From assembly GCA_015680685.1 (NCBI GenBank), contig MNCI01026334.1, forward strand, positions 12,177 through 66,173: a DNA stretch of 53,997 bases, read 5' to 3'. The DNA comes from Gnetum montanum. Its lineage: Eukaryota; Streptophyta; Gnetopsida; Gnetales; Gnetaceae. Under the pieces are notes generated by a model. The model saw only the letters and a list, made by a program, of their open reading frames with translations. It had not been told where the DNA came from and did no database searches. Made by a program: the position numbers and the translations under genes. Below, piece after piece: positions 21,054-33,660 of the stretch (the stretch's first letter is position 1; each line of letters opens with the position of its first letter).

Positions 21054-22657
21054 GCCAACATAATGTAAATCAAATTCGGCTGTGATAGCCTTCCAACGAG
21101 CTATCCTACTACTCTCATATAAGTTGTTTAAGATAGCTCGCAGAATGTTGTTTTTACAAATTATGTTGACTTGACTGCGAAAAAGATAATGCCTACATTT
21201 TTTAAGTGCGAAAACTAATGCCAAATAGTTACGCTCCACTTCATTGTATCTTGTTTCGTACGCAAATAGGGCATGACTGAGGTAATAGGGGTTTTTGATC
21301 CATTGTTCCTTTCTTGGCAAAGTAACGCAGCTATAGACATGTTTGAGTTAGTTAGATAAATGTAAAAAGATTGATCCCTTTGTGGTGCAAAAATTGTTGG
21401 TAATTGTTGTAGCTCCTTTTTTAAGTTGTCAAATGCACACTGGCAGTCATCGGTCCATTCGAAATTAACACCCTTCTTAAGAAGGTGTTTCATGGGATGT
21501 AATTTATCTATTAACTTCGAAATGAACCACCTGATGAAATGTAGTCTACCTTGCAACCCACGTAGTTCTTTGAGGTTTGTAGGTGGCATTAAATCGACAA
21601 TGGCTTTGACCTTGTCGGGGTCAACTCAAATGCCAGTCTCTAATACCAAAAACCCCAACATGCATCCAATTTTGACTTCGAATATGCATTTCTTTGGGTT
21701 GAGCCGTAAGTCATGCTTAAGACATCATTTAAGGACTAACTCCAGGTCTTCTGAATGATCTTCGAACTTTATAGACTTGACAGCTATGTCATCTACATAG
21801 TCATTCAATCTCCCTAGAAGGTAGTCGCTAAAGATGTATGTCATGGCTCGTTGATACATTGCCCCAGCGTGTTTTAACCCGAAAGGCATCATAGTGTAAC
21901 AGAAGGCCCCCCAAGGCATCATGAATGTTGTGGTTAATTGATGTTCTGGGTTAATGCCAATTTGATTATAACCTGAGAAATAATCCATAAAGGATAGAAG
22001 CACATGACCAGCTATTGTGTTGATTAGTTGGTCGATACTTGGTAGCAGGAAATTGTCCTTAATCATAGCTTTGTTCAGATCCTGGAAGTCTATGCAGATA
22101 CGTATGCCTCCCATTTTCTTAGTAACAACTATGATGTTGGACACCTAATCTGAGTAATCAACTACGCGAATGAAACCAGCCTAATATAGCTTGGTGATTT
22201 CATTACGCACTACTAAAGCAATTTCCGGCTTAATCTTTTGTGCCTTCTGTCTAATTGCTTTGATGCATGGGTCTAAAATTATGTTATGTTGTATTAATCT
22301 CGGGTCTAATCCCGGCATGTCTTCATATGACCATGCAAATACAGCAGCATTGTTTTGGAGCACTTGCGTTATGCCACTCTGTGTTTGTCGGTCTAGGAGG
22401 GAACTAACCCTGAGAGTTTTATTTTCACCTTTGTGTGTAACCATAGGGACCTCATCGAGAGGGTCCTCGATCACATCACCAACCTCCAGGTCTAGCGTTT
22501 AGGCCAGATGTTCTGGCCAATCTGGGGATATTTTCGATGTTGCTATAGTTGCATCACAAAGGGAAGGGTTTGTTTCTATCAGTGTGTAATTAAGCTGTTT
22601 AATGGTCTCCCCATATGTGCCTATTAAGGCTAATGGTGTAGATAAATCTGCGTCCAT
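21054..22657 (-). pseudogene. Pol start, reverse transcriptase and first RNase H, element B
   Basis: The start is the ATG at 22657 (MDADLSTPL), aligned with the ATGs at 41201 (D) and 10146 (C). Order: acidic spacer with DLEVGDVIEDPLDEVP, FAWSYEDMPGLDPRLIQHN, RICIDFQDLNKA, FSGYNQIGINPEHQL, MPFGLKHAGAMYQRAM, the catalytic YVDD (plus-strand 21785-21800), ELRGLQGRLHFIRWF and a first RNase H with FYIYLTNSNMSIAALLCQ, which lacks the usual first Asp. Stops at about 22500, 22180, 22145, 21725 and 21625 break it. Confidence 0.85.
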
Positions 22658-23246
22658 TTGTGAATCGCCCTACAAAAACGACAAAAAAGGAAGTTGTTAC
22701 ATCATTTTTCTGCCAATCTATCGAACAATAAGAGTTTTTTTTTTGTTTTCGTTGCGTCAGGGTTGCATATTAAAGAGGCTTCCAGTTTAAGATCTTAGTG
22801 GACCATTACAAATATGCCTAGTCTATAAAATAATGATGAGCTCGGCTTCCTAGATGCTAGCGTATGAAATAAAATGAAAGATGCAACGTGGCGTGTCTAG
22901 CATGTCATGAAATTTGAATTTCTGTACAGACCATAGTTAATGCGGCCAGATTATGAGATGATAAATGTATTATTATAGGGTCATTTTGGATCGCAATCTA
23001 CACGACATCTACGACATTAATGCCCTGATCTTTGTGTTTCATGTCATACTGACACTAGCGTTTTGGGAAAGTTCCGCATCGATCGGGCAGAAAGAAAAGT
23101 TAGTTTCAAGCATTTTTTTTATAAACCGATGGTTCATACTCGAAACAGGTTACAGATATCGCGAATTTGGATTTTCGCTATAGCAGAAAAGGGGCAGAAG
23201 CAAGGCATAAATAGAGGATTTTACGAAAACTCATTCGATTGCAACC
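22658..23246. promoter_or_regulatory. Divergent intergenic region with TATA box, element B
   Basis: 589 bp between the pol ATG and the antisense gene ATG. It holds one AGTTTAAGATCTTAGTGGAC word near 22785 and a plus-strand TATA-like element GCATAAATAGAGG at 23205-23217, about 30 bases before the antisense gene ATG at 23247. A bidirectional promoter is possible but inferred. Confidence 0.5.
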
Positions 23247-26200
23247 ATGGCACCAAAGTTCAAGGGGAAGAACGCTAAACTGGCCAAGAGAGTTTGCAGG
23301 AGAGTTTGCAGTGGGATTTGCAAGCCAGAGTCGAGGCTCGGAAAGTTACTCTGCTTAACCGGTAAGTCATCGTCTACTCTTTTGTACTACTGTTATATTT
23401 GTTGTAGCATCGTGGTTGTATGTTTTTTTCCTAAATGCATACGTTGCGTTGAGGGTTAGTATCTATTTAAGTGGGCTAAGCTATTATGGTTTGCGATATT
23501 ACCCTCATCTTCACTGTAAGAGACGAACCTCATATCGTTACAAGGGTTTAGGTAACACTGAGTAAGACTGAGCGAACATCATGTATAATCGAAAAACCTA
23601 GATATTATAGCTGGTGGATAATATAATCAGGGTTTTGTTTTCTTTTCCTTTATTCCCATAATAATTACACGTTACACTGGAGTAATACGCAGTGTTGCCT
23701 TCATCGCCATTGTCAGAGACAAACCTTACACTGTTGCAAGGGTTTAGGCGATTCTCGCAATGTGTTTCTAGTGGAATTTGTAATTTTCTGGGAATTAGGA
23801 AAACCCTAATTTAGCATGATAAAGGTTCATGTCTAAATGTTTTGTCTAATGGTAATATTTTTTATTTTATTTTTTTGTTTTTACTGTTCAATATTATGCT
23901 AAAGCCCGTCCTAATCGTTTTGGACATCGTGGGCGTTCTCTGCTGCATGCATGTCCCCGCGGCCAATGTTCCTCCTCCTCATGCTCGTATAAAGTGGGAG
24001 ATGGTGTGGTTCCAAAGGGGCGTGCAGGGGTTTTTGTAGTTTCTACTTCGTAACTACAGCGTAATCGTCTGGTCGCATCTACTAGGAGATGTAGCTACTA
24101 TTGTGGAGACGCTACTAGTTGGTTCAACACAGAGGGTCTTGGCATTCTTGATGGACGGTAGGATTGAGATTGCGCGGGTGCAAGACCACAAAAAGAGCAC
24201 CAAAGGTTTGAGCAGTGTGAGTTGGATCTAGGAGGTGCCCAGATTCAACTGCTATCATTCCTACAATACTCTGTTCGTGGCCCTTCACCTCACAACCTAT
24301 TTCCAGAACCCACCTAGTACTATGTATTACGCCGACGAGTAAGAATTTAAATTTGTGTTGTTTCGATGTGTGGCAATGCACTAACTACTGTTTAAATTTA
24401 CATTGAGCGTAAAGAATTCATCTATTTTCTGTGATGTAGATTCTTCATCAATGACAGCAGTCTCCTGGGCGATAATGATACCTTGTCATAACTGAAAGGG
24501 CCATAGGTGAATTTACTGCTATTAGCAATGTATGGGTCACTGTCATGGAACAACTAGCATTTGAAATTCCAGAATACCCGACCCACTATGCTGACTTCTT
24601 TTCTAGATGTAAAAATCTCGAATGGCTGGATAGGGAATGGACTTTGGATCCTCCCCTCACTGTCGTCAACATGCAAAGGAAAATCCCTCCGTTTCCTTTG
24701 CCATTCGGACCTGGTAAACTTCGTTACAATGACAAATTGTGTTAATGTTATCAGCTAGTGATGATGTGTGAAGTTGTATTATTTGTTTTTGTTATCTCGG
24801 CTTAGCTATTGTTTTGTGTGTGCAGTTAGGGAATTACGGGAGATTACGATCATGGCTTCCGGTCACAACGTGAGCAATATCTTTTTCCACTATGGTGACA
24901 TAAAGGAGGTACAACATTGGCTTGGCCATAGAGCGGCCCCAGTTGTTTTGACCAATAACCTTCGGGAGGCTGGACTAATGGATCTATTCTTGGCCATAAC
25001 CCCTGATGTTACTGCGGGTGAAATGTTGACCTTAGTCAACTCCTTCAACGAAGAAGCTGAGCATCTCTGCGTACGCATGCATAACGTTTACATAAATTTT
25101 GACATCGACGCTCAACTGTTCGCCGATCTCTTCGGGGTCCCCTTCGATGGCTTTCCTATAGAGGAAAAGTCGAAGAGGAGCGCCAAGTACCAGGAAGAGA
25201 TAGAGGAGTGGCTAGGGGTTAAGAAGAAGGCCAAAGTAATTCCCGCCGAAGGGATTGAGTTGGAGGTGGCCAACACCATTTACCCCCTTTTCCAAGCCCA
25301 AACCTTCCCCAAGACACTCTCCCAAGGGAGATTCCTCATCATAAAGCAAGCTCGCATTATGCGAGAGATCATCGAGGAGGGGACGCGATTCAATTGGGCC
25401 AGCTATTTTGCCGAAGGCCTGTGCGTTGAAATGGTCAAGCTTCGCAAGAAGCTTGAGTCCCGTTTCAATGTGCATTTTGCCTTTTTTATAGCTTACTTTC
25501 GTTGCTTTGCCAAGTTTCTAATAGTCCAAAGAAATGGAGTCTGGGTGTAGCAGGACCGTAGTCAGATTTCTAAACCATGGTTTTCTCATATTTTCAGCAC
25601 TATCCGATCGTAGGACACTTCTGAAGGGATCGGGGAGTCATTGTCTGTAACGACTAAAAACATGGTGGCACCTTGAACATGGGATCAAGACAGCATGGGT
25701 GGGGTGCTCCCCTCTTACACTGGTGATGCGTTGAGGGGGAAACGCCTAGCGGCTGAGATAGTGGACTCGTTGGTGCCTCGGAAGAAGCCTCGTTTGACCG
25801 AGGAGTCTACCGAGCCAGCAAGTGATGCAAGGTAGAAGATGTAAGTCAACTTTCAGAGAAGTAATCCTCCAGCAGGTAAGAAAAGGAATGTGCTAATAGT
25901 TATGTTTATGCTATGTATAGACACTTTTAGGTCGCAATTTATTGAACTAGAGAAAAATTTTTTGTTAACTGAGAACGTTGTGCGACAACGAAGGAGAAGG
26001 TTATGGAAAGGTTAACCCTTGAAACAGGGGCTATGGTTTTGCGGCGCGAGGAGGAAGCCCCAGCCTTGGAAGAAGAGGCTGTAGTCAACCAGGTGAGCAG
26101 CACGCAGGTTTTCGCACACAAGAAGGGAGCAGCAATAGAAGATGCCAAAGTCCCTTCGGCCCAAACAAGAAGAATGATTTGTGACTCTGTGAGGCTAACT

Positions 26201-27669
26201 TTTATAGTGTACTCAATTCTAAGAAATTTCTTCTAAAGGTTATATTAGTCATCGTAATGTTTCAATCATGTCCTCATATGGAACTTGTTCTACATAATAG
26301 GTGACCAAGACGTACATTTGTCAATAGTGGCGACTCGATCCTGGGGTGAATCTCTTGATAAATTCGCCTTTATGGAAGGGGTCGTTCAAGATATGATCGA
26401 TCGCTTGGAGCAAATCGATCCTGAAGTAAGTACACCACGATCATTACGCAGAAGTTGTTCCATCGTGGTATTATGTTACCTAATTACACCTAACCGCTAT
26501 TTTATGTTATTAGGAGCTCAACTCAGATGGGATCCGTCGGAGCCTATTGATCTAGACACCACCGAACCGTCATTAGAAGCAACCGTTGTGCCATGCAGCA
26601 TTTATGACGAGATGTGTAAATGTGCGGTACGCTCGACTCACTCCTTGTGGGAATGTCAAAGCATAAACGAAGACCTTTGGAAGAGATTGCAAAGGTCGAA
26701 GAAAGAGAGGGTGGCTCTAGGTGATGAAGTGCGGGATTTGAGGTTGCGGAACGAATTCCTGCAAGCTTGAGGGATGGGTAGGGAGGACTGGCAGATAGTT
26801 GTTGTAGACTATGCCCGTTATTGGACGATTGTCCGAAACAGTGTCCAGACTACTCGTGAACTGGTCGAATAGCGGATGCAAATGGATCTCCTGGCTCAAA
26901 AAAATCAAGACTGGAAGGACTTTAGCATGAGTGTGCAAGAATGGAGGCAGATGCAGAAAGACCACAAATATGTCTATAAATGGGAATGCACTGCCTATTG
27001 TCAACATTACAAGGACTCTACTGTCGAGGCTCAGTCTCTTCAAATATTCCTCGACGTTATTGGTGCTTCCAGTGCATTTGAAAAATTCTAAGAGCAGGTG
27101 ACAGTAAGTGCCTCCCCAGAAATGGAAATGACTCTTCTTGGAGGGGAGACAACTATCCCTTCCTTCTTCCCCGAACCACCCCGATAGAGTCCTGTGGAGA
27201 AAGAGAAGGTCAAGGTTAGCACTGATCTAGAGGATGGGGTTTGGTTTGAGCTTACCAAGGACGAAATCATGCAACGTCTGTAGATTGGCTTAGAAAAAAT
27301 CCCATTTGCTACTGATGCAGGACCGTCATAGGTGAGTGGTTGCCTTATTATGCTTATTGTCATACCTAGTTTTGTTTGTGATGTCAGTATGCATGTTATG
27401 TATAATTGCAGAAACGACCTGAGGAAGTTCCTCAGTGAGATGAACATAACGTGGATGATGGTCCTCACGAAGAGGATTTGTAGGGGATAGAGCGTAATGG
27501 TGATGATCAACGTCGTGGCAAACAACCTCATCCAGAAGAGCCTATCAAGGAGGGCCACTTTCACAAAGAAATGCCACCTAAAAAAGGTGACCCCTATGAG
27601 GACGATTTGCTCGGAGTGGAGATTGAACTAAGGGATATGGGTGATAGTGGGGAGAAAGGAGATGCATAG
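23247..27669 (+). pseudogene. Antisense multi-exon gene, copy B
   Basis: Exon 1 (23247-23361) encodes a basic, Cys-rich N-terminus (MAPKFKGKNAKLAKRV) with donor GGTAAGTC. Further exons: about 23895-24338, 24440-24713, 24826-25875, pieces at about 25945-26425 (GTAAGTAC donor at 26427), 26514 to 27331 (GGTGAGTG donor) and 27412-27669. The open 24826-25550 stretch has LMDLFLAITPDVTAGEML, FGVPFDGFP, EEWLGV and FNWASYFAEGL, each aligned with copies C and D. The intron before it is phase 1 (G|TT) as in copy C (G|TA). A coiled-coil-like part precedes an acidic C-terminus ending in GEKGDA. Stops such as those near 24229, 25548 and 27436 make it a pseudogene. Function unknown. Confidence 0.7.
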
Positions 27670-27844
27670 TGCAGCTATACTAGCCACAGTTCGTTTTTTT
27701 TATGGGAAAGACAATATTTTTCTTTGACACTTTAACGCAAATTTGGTCTAAGTTAATGTTCATTTACTGTTTTCATTTTATGCAAAGCATAAATAAGTAG
27801 GTTTTGATGCTATGAGAAATGGCAAATAGTTTTAAGCATGTAGT

Positions 27845-28265
27845 GTAAATGAAGTTACTAGTTTAAAGTCATTGCGAGCTACTAGATAATTCGGGTGAAA
27901 AGCGTAAATAAGGTAACTAACTTTAGGCCATCTCGGGCCTTTGACTAGTTCAAGCATAAACTGTGATTTAAACACTAGTTTAAGGCCATTGCGGGCCACG
28001 GGTAGTTTAAGGCCATTTCGGGCCCCAAACATATGTGCAAAAGAATAAAATAAATAACACCAAGTCGCCAGTTTTAAGCCCTGGCAGGCTGCGATTAGTT
28101 TTAGGCCATTTTGGGCTATGTATAGTTTTAGGCCATTTCGGGCCATGTACATATGGTGTGTGAAAGGATAAATAACATTAAATCACCAGTTTTAAGCCGT
28201 GGTAGGCTGCGATTAGTTTTAGGCCATTTCAGGCCCTAAATAATTTAAGGCCATTGCAAGCCATG
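27845..28265. repeat. GGCCATTTCGGGCC word repeats (slot after protease, element B)
   Basis: About ten copies of AGTTTTAGGCCATTTCGGGCC and close variants (one as AAGCCCTGGCAGGCTGCG), in two partly duplicated blocks at about 27960-28040 and 28070-28260. Open frames here only translate the words. Confidence 0.85.
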
Positions 28266-28534
28266 TGTATTTTAGGTGTAAAGCATACATGATTAGTTGT
28301 AAATAAAGTTAAGAGTAACAAAGATAACTAGTGGGAGTGTAAAAACATAAGTGTAAATGAGAGTAGCTGGTGGAAGCGCAAGGGATGAGCGTAAGCGTAA
28401 AAAAATTAGATGGCTGTTTGTAAAGCAAAGGTAGGATAGGTGATGAAAAAAAATATGTGTAAACTGTACGGCAGTCAGATGACAAATTTTACTAGCTAGC
28501 TCTATAATTGTTTCCTAATCGCTTTTATTTTTGG
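28266..28534. other. Noncoding stretch between words and protease, element B
   Basis: Purine-rich sequence with AGTGTAAA words and no coding signal seen. Confidence 0.5.
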
Positions 28535-29340
28535 TGACGTGTAAAGAAGAGGGGATTTATGACCCTTTTCCTTCACATCATAATCTTCCTCTGGGAATGG
28601 TCGTTCGGCCCAAGTTAGACTATCATCAGCCGTATTCGGACAAGGGACTGATCTTTAGACATTTCGATTTCCGACCCCTATTCCGTTTCTATGTTGTTAA
28701 CAGCCTGAGGGATTATTTCATCACTGTGGATGACCACTTCTCCTCCTACGTAGGGCAGATGGATCTCCTAATGGATAGGTGATGAAACTGCCCTCAGTTG
28801 AGCCAACCAAGACCTCCCCAGGATCAAGTTGAAGCCAGGCATCTCTTCGACAATAATAAAGGTTGCGTCTATGGGGAACTGCTTCCCTACCACAAAGTTG
28901 ATGTGCACTGTGCCTTTCACTTGCACTTGTGTCCCATTGAACAACTTTAAACACGACGTCGTGGTAGGACTAATCTGATCGATCAGGCATAGCTTATCCA
29001 CTATGGGATATGGAATGACATTAGCGGCCGCCCCATCATCCACATGCATCCTCCGAATTTGGTGTTGGCCAACCTGAATGGTGATGAACATGGGCGCCAT
29101 TGTCACCTGACCCTTTTTTGGGTCATCCTTAATGGATTCGTCGCGAAAGGTCAATAAGGAAGGCACAGGTTTCTCAGCTGCGAGAGGAAGCATAATGGAA
29201 TGAATCGCTTCTTCATCCACTAGCAGGATTTCGTCCATGGGTATGGATGTCAACATACGAACCATAACCTCACGATGTTTCTATGACGTCATGAGTAAGT
29301 CATAGAACCTCAATGTTGTATTTTTTTATTTTAGAGCCTG
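28535..29340 (-). pseudogene. Retropepsin-like protease, element B
   Basis: Frame 29265-28768 is open: MVRMLTSIPMDE, APMFITIQVGQHQIRRMHVDDG (active site at plus-strand 29030-29048), KGTVHINFVVGKQFPIDATF and NLILGRSWLAQLRAVSSPIH. As in copies A and C the active site is D-D-G-A. The Arg-Pro-Trp-Leu end is Arg-Ser-Trp-Leu here. The tail toward 28535 contains further stops. It lies directly downstream of the linker and Gag in the same strand order as element A. Confidence 0.85.
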
Positions 29341-32237
29341 TTTGACTTGCGTAAAGGTGTCGAAGAGATCCCACCCACAATCTAGCTGCTTATCACCCTT
29401 TTCCTCTTCCATTCGTCCTAGGAGACGAATTTCTCAGGGAGGAGTGACATTTGGTCGAGGGCTGTGTTTCTTTTGGCTAGGAGGAGATGGTTGTGTTTGC
29501 ATAACTTTGTCATTTTTAGAAAATGGGGCCAAGGGTACAGAAGCGAGGGGCTTAGGCTTGGGAAATCCTAGCGTAAGACGATCCTTGGCCGTGCCAGTTG
29601 TCATACCTCCTTCTCCTTTTCCGTTAAGTTGGGTTGGGGGGATTGACTTGGAGGTTTACCCCTGCACAGGAAGGCGGTTGATGGTTTTGGCACCCTGATG
29701 ACAAAGGGAGCCTTGGGTGTGGGCACATGCTGGGCCATGACTTTACCAATAGCAGGTTGTCGAGAAGTTGTCTAAAGAGGGGCTCGAAGGATAAAAGGTT
29801 ACCTTGGAGCACCACTTGTCGATGCTGATGGATCCATTGTTCAGGGAGAGCAAGGATGCATTCGCAACACGAAAGGTTGTTTTGGCTATGCCCGATTATC
29901 GCCCTCTGCTCCTACCACGTTAATTGTGTACCCTGCATTATTTGCATTTAACGGGTCTTGGTACACATGCATGGCTTCATTTTCCAGGCGAGCTAGACTA
30001 CTGCTGTCTAAGATCAGGTCACCTTGATCAATCATACGTTGAATATCATCTTTCAACGCCCAGCAGTAATCCATGTCGTGACCACACAATTAATGGTAGT
30101 CGCAAAATCGGTCTAGCCGAAAGTTCTTGGGAATGGTTGGTTCATTAGGTTGGGCCAAGGAGGGGTTCTTGAGTAACTCACAATGGCACCTGTGATTTTT
30201 CAGAGCCTCCTTGGACACTTCCTTATGTTGGATGTGACCAGTTCCTAGTAATTGCTTCAGAAGTTCTGAAGGCTTCACAGGCAGAGTTGCGTAATTTGAG
30301 CGGTCCTTACGCTCAAATTTTGGCCTCGGTTGTGGGGGTGCTTCAGGGGCGGAAGGGGCTTCTTGATTGGTGTCATTTGAGCTAGTTGTCGGCTCGGCTG
30401 GCCCCGCAATTTTTTTCTTATTGTTGTTGTTTTTCTTCTTGGCCCCCTCAACAACCGTTGCTACTGTTGTTGTCATGGCTTTGCCCTTATCCTTATCCTT
30501 GTTGTGGGCGTTTTTGTAGACTACATACGCCAGATCTTTACTAGCCTCCGCCACATCTTAGATGCTCTTAGTTTGAGTAAAGGCTTGGCTAAGGGAACAG
30601 GGAGCAAGATAATACAACTTAGACTTAATGAAGTCATTAACCGCTCCCTTGAAGATCCCCAGTAGATGGACTTCTGCGATGGGTTCGCGGATTTCATTCA
30701 AGGTAGCACTCCAGAACTGTATGAAATTTTGGACCGACTCGAGTGGGTCTTGCTTAACTCCCATGAGCTAGTCTAGCATGACTTCTGGCTTTAGGTTGTA
30801 TTTGAAACGCATCACAAACTGGGTTAGCAGCTCTTCCAAAGTTGAAATGGAAGCGCGTGGAAGTGCTCGATACTAGTTCAGAGCTTTGCCCGTTAAGAAC
30901 ATAACAAAGACACGGATTATAGTGTGCGGCCATTGTTGTAGCAATAAGGATTCTGACCTGAAAGTGATGAGGTAAGCATTGGGATCACCTTCCCCATTGT
31001 ATTTTGTGAAATAGGGAAGTGGCATCCTAGGTGGCAACGACAGGACTGGGACTGCTGGACTAATAGGATCATCATGGTAGAAATCCATGACTGGTACCAT
31101 GTCAGAACCAGTAGCCTTGAGACACTTGACCTCTTCTTTAAGGGTCTGAATGAGCTGGAATGCTTGGTCCAGACCCGTAGATGACGAGGTCATTTATGGA
31201 ATAGCAGGAGGGGCCAAACTGGGTGGCGCAATAGATGCAGCAGCTTGGTTGATGGTCAGTGCTAGCAGGATGGTCCATGCAAGTGGTGCTACTTGTGGCA
31301 TACACCATCTAGTAGTTGGTGTGGCCGGGGCGACCACCATCGGTTGCGCTATTGGATATGTTGTTTGTGTAACCGGGGGCACCAACAACTATCCTGTAAC
31401 TGGGTTTAGTGCTTGTGGGACTTGGCTTTGATGATGGGGATGATGGGGAATTTGCACAAGATGCGCAACGAGTGGCATGTTTGGAACCCACCATGCTGTA
31501 GTGGTAGGCTTTGTCGTGTGGATCTGTATGAAGGTAGGTGTTGTAGGTAATTGCAATGTAAGTATCACGTGCACATGCGGTGACATAGGTGCAGGTGTGC
31601 AGTGAGGTGGATTAGGTAATTACGCCTGCTGGGGAATAATTTGTGAGGGGTCGTCACCCGAGAAGATATTTGGAGAGAGAAAATGTAGGCACAGCGAGTA
31701 CGGGACTCTATTAGTATTAGACAATGTCAAAGGCGTAGTGACCATGAACAATGGATTTATGCGGGACGTCGTGGAGGGAGGGGCCATGGTGAAATCAACA
31801 TGACTTCCTCCTTCAGAGTGAGAGTCTAGATCGTCTTGCCCATCAAAAAGTGTTTCATCACGGAACAAGACCTCTAGTTATTCTGGCAATGTCTTCGCCA
31901 TCATCATTTGATCTAGTATCCACTTTTGTTGATCTGTCAGGGGCACATTAGCGTTAGGTGAAGGAATAAGTCCCTTATCATTGAAATACATGAACTCATA
32001 GTCTCATTTTTCCTCAAATATTTGTGGATACATGGGCAATTTTGCCACTAGCTTAGCATAGAGGAAATTGTAGTGTTCCTTGCACTGAGCGTGTCCCTCA
32101 GGCTCTTTGTTTTGCAGCCTGAGGGAGCAGCGTGGTCGCACCAGACTAATCGGCTGCTCGACTACAGGAAGTGTAACTTGCATGGTCCAAGGGTTTTCTA
32201 GGTTGGTAGTGTTAACAGCTGTGGTTGATGTAACCAT
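29341..32237 (-). pseudogene. Gag and linker, element B (broken)
   Basis: The ATG at 32237 (MVTSTTAVNTTNL) is the first in-frame start after the PBS. Segments in order: an N-terminal region, a Pro/Thr-rich part (31586-31194) with many TNYPV-like words, the Gag core with DFYHDDPISPAVPVL and YNGEGDPNAYLITF (31193-30873), VKQDPLESVQNFIQFWSA (30764-30558), a Lys/Asn-rich part with KKNNNNKKK (30554-30090), and a zinc-binding motif FCDYH...CGHDMDYC that is interrupted by a stop at about 30090. The linker to the protease keeps PFVIRVP modules. At least six stops or shifts. Confidence 0.8.
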
Positions 32238-32469
32238 TTTCTATGCGATTCAAAAATAATGACGATAAGGATAAAGATTGGAAGGACAAAGGCAAACTAA
32301 GATAATAATCGGGACTTTCTATCTTGTAGGATTCCAAAGGAATCTTCGAAGCAACCGATCTACACCACACAATTTTGTAAACAATCTCAGAGTTATTACA
32401 TTTATGTTAATTGACAATGGGTACAGACAGCTTACAAGACTACCTGTAAAATGCCGATCGGCTATGAAC
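32238..32469. other. 5' leader of element B
   Basis: 232 bp between Gag start and PBS, much shorter than in element A and without the AGCGT arrays seen there. No gene. Confidence 0.6.
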
Positions 32470-32487
32470 GCCTTCCTTCTAGTGTCA
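32470..32487 (-). promoter_or_regulatory. Decayed primer binding site, element B
   Basis: The minus strand reads TGACACTAGAAGGAAGGC, six bases from the LTR end. It matches the PBS of element A at 14 of 18 positions, with the TGG start lost. Confidence 0.6.
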
Positions 32488-32493
32488 TAAAAC

Positions 32494-33660
32494 TGTANTA
32501 ATTGAAAACGATGTAAACGATTTAGAGCGATTACCAAATCTGCATAAATAGGACGCAAGGAATTAGATTCATAGAGAGTGCAACCACAAGATCTGAGATT
32601 TAATTTATGAACACAATATGTTGAATACAATGATTACAGGAAGACTTCGGTTTGGACGAAGCACATACCAATAGCAAGAAAGTTATCTAAGGACGAAACA
32701 AGTAATCTATCTTGTTCTAGCCAATCTGGGCACAAGGAAGTTAGACCTGGGGGAGAATATCTGTTAACATACTATCTCTGATGAAGGGTTCCTGCTAATC
32801 ACCTCCGATGTTCTCACGATCGCTGATTCTCTTTTTGTTGTCTTTCCAACCTTGAAGGAGAAATTTTTTCCAACCCCTTGATCTTCGTCAATTGGAGCAT
32901 TTATAAGGTTAGGGTCAAGAGGAACACGTGGTTTAGATGACATGTATCCTAAACTTATAAGATGCCGTTAACTTGATGTGTTGTCATTGAAGCTTGCGGT
33001 GCTAGGCTACGTAGCGCGTCGTAAACCATTCTTGTTGGAATAGGCAACAAACTGTCCTTTGATTACGCTGCAATACGCTAGAGAGCGTATTATGGTGTAT
33101 GAACTACTGATGTTTGAATTGTGCTGTCATTACTTGCATTACACTGTGTTACACTACATTACGCATCATAGCGTGATTCAGCATAAAATAATAAAACTAC
33201 AAAAGTTGAACTATTGTCACCGCACTTCCTCTATTTCAATCCTTTTCAGGGTGTTATTACGCTGCACCGTGTAACGCAGCGTAATGGGCCCTTTAACCAA
33301 GAAATAAAACCCGCTGAAATGCGTAGCATGCTACAAATCATTTCTTAAGACTTGAGATTTTTGCTGGGTTGTCGGAGTCTTGAATGTTTTCCATCTTTGA
33401 TGCTTTGGTGGATTGTCTTTGATATTATGCTACGTAACGCGGTGTTACACTATGTTGCGTAATGCAGCGTAGTATGCTAGATGTTGAAATTTTTTGAAAC
33501 ATAGAAAACTCACAAAGTGGAAGGCTCGCCGCCGTGCACCCATCGTTTCGTTCTATCTTCTAAATTTCATTTGTACTGTGCTGCACCTTGTCCCAACTCC
33601 TTGCCTGAGTTGCTAGATTTTGCCGAACCATCGAGGCCTCAAAATTTTTATGGTGTTTCA
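32494..33660 (-). repeat. 5' LTR of element B
   Basis: Matches the 3' LTR from TGTA to GGTGTTTCA, but the N at 32498 replaces the stretch equal to 16357-16583 (about 227 bp). The TATA box is kept at 32899-32906. TACGCTGCATTACG-type words fill 33060-33480. Confidence 0.9.
32498..32498. other. Single-base N hiding a gap in the 5' LTR
   Basis: Compared with the 3' LTR, about 227 bases are absent at this N, so the LTR is longer in reality or carries a deletion. Confidence 0.65.

Larger units (their letters stand above)
16353..33660 (-). mobile_element. Element B: complete nested Tat-like LTR retrotransposon
   Basis: 17.3 kb with both LTRs (16353-17752 and 32494-33660), a PBS, PPT, gag-protease, an antisense gene, pol and a target duplication. 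It is inserted in the protease region of element C. The two LTRs are roughly 90% identical in the stretches I aligned by eye, with many C/T and G/A differences, so the insertion is old. Every coding part carries stops. It gives the reference order for the group: LTR, PBS, gag, linker, protease, words, antisense gene, pol, words, 3' noncoding, PPT, LTR. Confidence 0.9.

Noticed and set aside
21426-21758. Plus-strand open frame over reverse transcriptase of element B
   Set aside because: Shadow of the RT frame; a similar shadow occurs over D and E.
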